Part shown: one piece after another, positions 60,380 to 64,000 of the stretch
Layout: each line of letters begins with the position of its first letter
Position numbering within the stretch: the stretch's first letter is position 1
NCBI GenBank assembly: GCA_903895725.1
Contig: CAITUV010000020.1
Span: 94,093 to 158,092, forward strand
Direction: 5' to 3'
From: an uncultured Myxococcales bacterium
GTDB lineage: Bacteria > Myxococcota_A > UBA9042 > CAIXZC01
DNA: 64,000 bases
Made by a program: the position numbers and the translations under genes
The notes under the pieces: model-generated
The model's input: only the letters and a program-made list of their open reading frames with translations
What the model was told of the DNA's origin: nothing
Databases searched by the model: none

Positions 60380-63300
60380 CTACTGGCCGCAGGAATCGGC
60401 CCACATCTCCACGGAATCCTTCTTGGTCGGGTGCGCCTGCCCGTACGCGTAGCGGTTGGTCGCCTCGAGGCACCCGGCCCACTTCTCCACCGTGGACCAG
60501 TCCCCCCGCGTGTACTTGTACTCGAACCAGTGTCCCCGGGGGACCTTGACCAGGCCGGCAGCCACCATCCCGGGCTTGACCCAGGACAAGGGCTGCTGCG
60601 CCCACCCCGAGGCCGAGGTGGCGATGTGGATGGTCGCATCGTTCGGTGTCCCGGCAGGAACCGTCACCTCGATGGCGACGAGCACGTCGGGTTCCTGCGC
60701 CAGCGGCTCGGGAGCATAGTCCATCGTCACGACGACGTCCTCCTGGTCGGGCATCACGACCCAGAGGCTTCGGTCGTTGGAATCCCACCACCATCCGCTT
60801 GAGGCCGACTCCACCGCCGAATAATCGGAAAGTGGGGGAAGCGTTGCCCCTGCGACCGTCACCCCCGTCGCAGGATGGTCGACGGGACGGACGCGCAGGC
60901 GGAGCTTCCGCACCGGCGGTGCCCAGCTACCCTGGCGTTCCCCAATCTCGAGGATCGCTCCGACGTCGGTCCGCTTGAGTGTGAGCGGAGTCAGGGCGTA
61001 GGCGCCGTCCAGGTGGTCCTGTGAGTCGCCCGAATCCTCGTAGAGATGGAAGGTCACCGGGCTTTCCGACGGAAACAGCTCGAGCGAAAGCGGGCCGACG
61101 GCCTGCTGGTCGGACCAGCTCATGTCGGGGCCCATCGGCACGACCGCCCCTTCCCGCAGGAAGAGGGGAAGGGACTGGAGCCGGACGTCCCTCGTGACCG
61201 CCCCCGGCCCCTGGAAGAGCGCCCCCGAGGCCAGATCGAGCCACCCCCCGGCCGGAAGATAGACGCTGCGCTCCGTCGCCCCGGTCTCGAGCACCGGTGC
61301 CACGAGCAGGTGCGGTCCCACCATCCCCTGGTCGGACAGCCCGTGTGTCGATGAATCCCCCTGGAAGTCCCACACCAGCGGCCTCAGCACCGGTGCGCCG
61401 CTCACCGAGGCCTCCCGGAGAAGGCTGTACAGATAGGGCAGCATCCGGTACCGCTGCTTGACGAGGAGACGGCTGATGTCCTCGACCTCCACGCCGAACG
61501 ACCAGGGCTCCTGGTCCGGCGTTCCCGTGGACACGTGCGCCCGGAAGAACGGAGACACGGACCCCACCGCCATCCAGCGAGCGAAGAGCTCCGGCGTCGG
61601 CGACCCGGTCCATCCTCCCACGTCGCTGCCGACCATCGGAACACCGGAAAGCCCCAGCCCCAGCAGCATCGTGAACGAAGTGCCCAGCGACGCCATCGTG
61701 CTCGCTGCGTCACCGGTCCACACGGCAGCATACCGCTGGATCCCCGCAAATCCGGCCCGGGTCAGCAGGAAGGGACGACGGCTCGGCACTGCAGCCATCA
61801 TCCCTTCGAACGAGGACCGGTTCTCGAACAGCGCATACGCGTTGTGGACCTCGGCCATGGTCGTCGGATGGCCGTCTCCGTCCGCAGCCACCCACCCCGG
61901 AACGGTGTGATCATCCGCGGCCTCAAAGTTGGCCGGCTCGTTCATGTCGAGCCAGATCCCGCGAACGCCCACCGACGTCAGCGCCGGGGTCAGTCCCGCC
62001 CACCACGCCCGAGTCTGAGGCCTCGTGAAATCCGGGTAGGCCGAGTCACCGGGCCAAACCGTCCCCACGAACGGCTTGCCCGCTGCTTCCTCCAGGAAGT
62101 GCCCCCCGGAAAGCCCCTGCTGGTAGATCGGCCACAGCGGGTCGACCTTGAGCCCCGGATCGATGATCGCAACGACCTTGAATCCGATGTCCGCCAGCCC
62201 GGACACCAGCCCCTTCGGGTCCGGGAAACCGGACGGGCTCCACGTCCACGATCGGAACCCGTCCATGTAGTCGATGTCGAGCCAGATCACGTCGGCCGGG
62301 ATGTCGCGCTTGCGGAACTCGGCGGCAATCGCCTTCACCTTCGAATCCGGGTAGTAGCTCCAACGGGCCTGGTGATACCCCAGAGCCCACCGGGGCGGCA
62401 GATGCGGCCGACCGGTCAGGGCCGTGTAGCGGTCCAGCACGTCCGGCAACCCCGGCCCGGCCAGGAAATAGAGGTCGATCTCTCCCCCCTTGGCCGCCAG
62501 GGAGACCCGGTCCGGGACCGAGGCCGCCACGTCGAATTCCAGCCGGTGACTGTTGTCCAGGAAGAGGCCGTAGGCAGTCCCCTCTCGCAGGCCGATGAAG
62601 AACGGGATGGACTGGTACAGGGGATCCATGTCCACGGGGTAGCCGGGCGTGTCGCTGTTCCAGAAGACCAATTTGCGCCCCCGCTTGTCGAGCGGCCCGG
62701 TCTTCTCGCCAAACCCGTAGAACCTCTCCCCCGCGGGCGACACGAAGCTCAGGCTTCTCAAGGTCGCAGCTGCATCGCCTGGAACCGGGCTCTCCGCGTA
62801 CCCGCCCCCTTCTATCTCCTCGAACAACACCGTCCCCTGGGGGTTCTCGATGCTCAGGCGGCAGTCCGGGAAGCGCAGCTTTGCAGCAAGCCCGCCCGCA
62901 CGGCAGAGACGGAAGGTCTGGCCGTCGTAGCCGTGCGTCCAGCCGCTCGGGTCCGGGGGGGCGACCACGGCCCACGAGTAGTCGTGCGGGGCCCCGGAGC
63001 CGAGATAGCGCAACCGAAGGCTACCCCCTGCCACCGGTCGGATCTCCGCCTTGTAGGTCCCGCAATCCGCCACGAACGCCCCTGCAACTGACGAGGCCGT
63101 GATACCGTCCGGAAGAACGCCGTTCGAGCAGGGATCCCCCGTGATGTCCTCGCACGGCTCAAGACCGCAGGAATCCTGGCCGGTCCAATCCTTGCCACAG
63201 TTCCGTCCACAATCGCCGCCGCAGTCCGCACCGCACCCGTCCTGCTGTCCGGCATGCTCCGTTCCCAGCTGGTCTGCAAGATCGGTGGCCCGACCGCCCG

Positions 63301-63553
63301 CATCCCCCGCCAGACAGAGCTCCCCCCGGCAGACGCCGGAATCCCCCTGCGCCGCATCACCGGCGGAAGAATCCCCTTCCTGCCCGTCCCCCAGCCCCAA
63401 GACGTCGCCGGAGGCCGGGGTCTCCCGGCAGCCGCCAGCCGCCAGGCAGAGCAACACGGCGGCTGTTCGGGCCGACAGCACGGCGGCGGCTCTCACCGGC
63501 TCGAACAGGTAGCACAATCGCTGGCGAGGCAGGAAACAGGCTGCTGACCGCAT
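60380..63553 (-). CDS. GH31 alpha-glucosidase-type lipoprotein with C-terminal CBM
   Basis: 1057 aa. The ATG at 63553 follows CGGAGG. Signal with lipobox LAAGGC, then a Cys/Gly/Asp-rich stalk. A GH31 N-terminal beta domain lies at ~165-380 and the barrel at ~390-745, with the nucleophile D536 in GIWLDMNEPANF, RAGFAG, and the acid/base D615 in VWTGDAAS. The distal beta domains follow. The last ~100 residues (AIEVTVPAGTPND... HWFEYKYTRGDWSTVEKW) look like a starch-binding CBM20/48-type module. Together these point to alpha-1,4-glucan or maltodextrin hydrolysis at the cell surface, which suits the MalEFGK-type importer in the same window. It converges on the PLD-like gene with a 15-bp gap. Confidence 0.9.
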   Translation of the reverse strand: MRSAACFLPRQRLCYLFEPVRAAAVLSARTAAVLLCLAAGGCRETPASGDVLGLGDGQEGDSSAGDAAQGDSGVCRGELCLAGDAGGRATDLADQLGTEHAGQQDGCGADCGGDCGRNCGKDWTGQDSCGLEPCEDITGDPCSNGVLPDGITASSVAGAFVADCGTYKAEIRPVAGGSLRLRYLGSGAPHDYSWAVVAPPDPSGWTHGYDGQTFRLCRAGGLAAKLRFPDCRLSIENPQGTVLFEEIEGGGYAESPVPGDAAATLRSLSFVSPAGERFYGFGEKTGPLDKRGRKLVFWNSDTPGYPVDMDPLYQSIPFFIGLREGTAYGLFLDNSHRLEFDVAASVPDRVSLAAKGGEIDLYFLAGPGLPDVLDRYTALTGRPHLPPRWALGYHQARWSYYPDSKVKAIAAEFRKRDIPADVIWLDIDYMDGFRSWTWSPSGFPDPKGLVSGLADIGFKVVAIIDPGLKVDPLWPIYQQGLSGGHFLEEAAGKPFVGTVWPGDSAYPDFTRPQTRAWWAGLTPALTSVGVRGIWLDMNEPANFEAADDHTVPGWVAADGDGHPTTMAEVHNAYALFENRSSFEGMMAAVPSRRPFLLTRAGFAGIQRYAAVWTGDAASTMASLGTSFTMLLGLGLSGVPMVGSDVGGWTGSPTPELFARWMAVGSVSPFFRAHVSTGTPDQEPWSFGVEVEDISRLLVKQRYRMLPYLYSLLREASVSGAPVLRPLVWDFQGDSSTHGLSDQGMVGPHLLVAPVLETGATERSVYLPAGGWLDLASGALFQGPGAVTRDVRLQSLPLFLREGAVVPMGPDMSWSDQQAVGPLSLELFPSESPVTFHLYEDSGDSQDHLDGAYALTPLTLKRTDVGAILEIGERQGSWAPPVRKLRLRVRPVDHPATGVTVAGATLPPLSDYSAVESASSGWWWDSNDRSLWVVMPDQEDVVVTMDYAPEPLAQEPDVLVAIEVTVPAGTPNDATIHIATSASGWAQQPLSWVKPGMVAAGLVKVPRGHWFEYKYTRGDWSTVEKWAGCLEATNRYAYGQAHPTKKDSVEMWADSCGQ

Positions 63554-63582
63554 GGTCGTCGACCTCCGTCGTTCAGGTCGCC

Positions 63583-63611
63583 AGCATACCCTGCCACGGC
63601 CGGGCGGACAA
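63583..63611 (-). promoter_or_regulatory. sigma-70-type promoter of the GH31 gene
   Basis: Minus strand: TTGTCC (63611-63606), a 17-bp spacer and TATGCT (63588-63583); matches 4/6 and 4/6. Predicted start ~63577, 24 bases before the ATG. It lies back to back with the promoter at 63628. Confidence 0.55.
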
Positions 63612-63627
63612 CCCGGTCATTTTGGAC

Positions 63628-63656
63628 TTGACACGCAAAACGGACCGACCTAGGAT
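63628..63656 (+). promoter_or_regulatory. strong sigma-70-type promoter of the Ala/Pro-repeat lipoprotein
   Basis: TTGACA (63628-63633; 6/6), a 17-bp spacer and TAGGAT (63651-63656; 4/6). It is the best promoter match of the window. Predicted start ~63663, with the AAGGAGGGA site and ATG following ~45 bases later, so strong expression is likely. Confidence 0.75.
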
Positions 63657-63709
63657 CGCCGCTCGTGGTCGGGCCTAATGCGGGCCATGACAACTTAAGG
63701 AGGGAGACC

Positions 63710-64000
63710 ATGAAGACGAAGCTGTTTGCGATGATGGTTGTGGCGATGTTCGTTGTGGCCGGCTGCGGAAAGAAGGACGAGACCAAGAAGGAAGAGACCA
63801 AGAAGGCCGAGCAGGTCGAGAAGAAGGCGGAAGAGAAGAAGGCACCTGCTGACGAGGCCACCGAGAAGAAGGCTGAGGAGCCTGCCGCTCCGGCTGGCGA
63901 GGCCGCTCCGGCCGCCGAGGCCGCTCCGGCCGCCGAGGCCGCTCCGGCCGCCGAGGCCGCTCCGGCCGCCGAGGCCGCTCCCGCTGCCGAGGCCGCTCCC
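63710..64000 (+). CDS. repeat lipoprotein, 3' end beyond window
   Basis: The first 97 codons are visible. The ATG at 63710 follows AAGGAGGGA; the signal peptide MKTKLFAMMVVAMFVVAGC has lipobox VAGC. The mature part is a highly charged Lys/Glu coiled-coil-like run (KKDETKKEETKKAEQVEKK) and then at least five EAAPAA hexapeptides to the window edge. Such Lys/Ala/Pro rods usually span periplasm or cell wall or act as a flexible stalk. With the near-consensus promoter it may be an abundant envelope protein. The downstream domain is not visible. Confidence 0.8.
   Translation, partial: MKTKLFAMMVVAMFVVAGCGKKDETKKEETKKAEQVEKKAEEKKAPADEATEKKAEEPAAPAGEAAPAAEAAPAAEAAPAAEAAPAAEAAPAAEAAP
63894..64000 (+). 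repeat. 18-bp repeat array (EAAPAA)
   Basis: 18-bp units close to GCCGCTCCGGCCGCCGAG run to the end of the window; the first five are almost identical in DNA. Confidence 0.85.

Noticed and set aside
1..64000. tRNA, rRNA, insertion sequence or phage genes
   Set aside because: Intergenic parts are short and none showed a tRNA-like cloverleaf, conserved rRNA words, transposase motifs or inverted terminal repeats.

Overview
The window is G+C-rich (roughly two thirds by eye) and densely coded. It reads as a chromosomal segment of an uncultivated Gram-negative bacterium of the Myxococcota / former Deltaproteobacteria type. Evidence for this: very many lipoproteins with a short signal peptide, a Cys and then a long Asp/Gly/Ala-rich linker; MopE-type Cys/Asp repeats; TIG-repeat and propeller surface proteins; MYXO-CTERM-like C-terminal anchors; outer-membrane barrels ending in Phe; and a sigma-54 promoter. 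KamA-like, rubredoxin and multiple radical-SAM genes hint at a low-oxygen lifestyle. No rRNA, tRNA, CRISPR array, insertion sequence or phage gene was seen.

Layout. 53-3971 (+): a secreted GH5 endoglycoceramidase-like lipoprotein and an outer-membrane barrel. 4034-10866 (+): metH, rubredoxin, an M1 metallopeptidase lipoprotein and a lysine 2,3-aminomutase-like enzyme. 16509-10863 (-): four consecutive, translationally coupled radical-SAM proteins followed by a membrane A24 (prepilin-peptidase-type) protease that starts with TTG. 29433-16655 (-): GH3 beta-glucosidase, outer-membrane barrel, CBM-like lipoprotein, arylsulfotransferase-like lipoprotein, MopE-like protein, collagen-like protein and a duplicated retropepsin/PDZ lipoprotein. 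29763-37252 (+): small lipoprotein, membrane protein, a glycan-propeller lipoprotein ending in three defensin-like Cys repeats, then an operon with a fused tandem matrixin metalloprotease and a HEAT-repeat protein. 46946-37410 (-): a sugar ABC importer (ATPase, binding protein, two permeases) in one operon with an S41 protease and a TPR/PEGA protein. 47141-64000: RND/MMPL exporter, GAF-GAF-HD-GYP c-di-GMP phosphodiesterase (-), metzincin protease, TIG-repeat lipoprotein, phospholipase-D-like lipoprotein, GH31 alpha-glucosidase lipoprotein (-) and the start of an Ala/Glu/Pro-repeat lipoprotein.

Functional theme. Most genes act at or beyond the outer membrane: glycosidases (GH5, GH3, GH31, a GH43-like propeller), two glycosidase/outer-membrane-barrel pairs that resemble an alternative to SusCD, a maltodextrin-type importer, several metalloproteases and large adhesin-like lipoproteins. 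This fits a polymer-degrading or predatory life. The parts most worth following are the four-gene radical-SAM/A24 operon with no known counterpart that I recognise, the defensin-like triple repeat, the spongin-like C-terminus on a bacterial collagen, the two-in-one matrixin gene, and short repeats that have expanded in or next to signal-peptide regions.

Promoter calls rest on -35/-10 matches read by eye. Domain calls rest on motifs recognised in the translations; no search was run.
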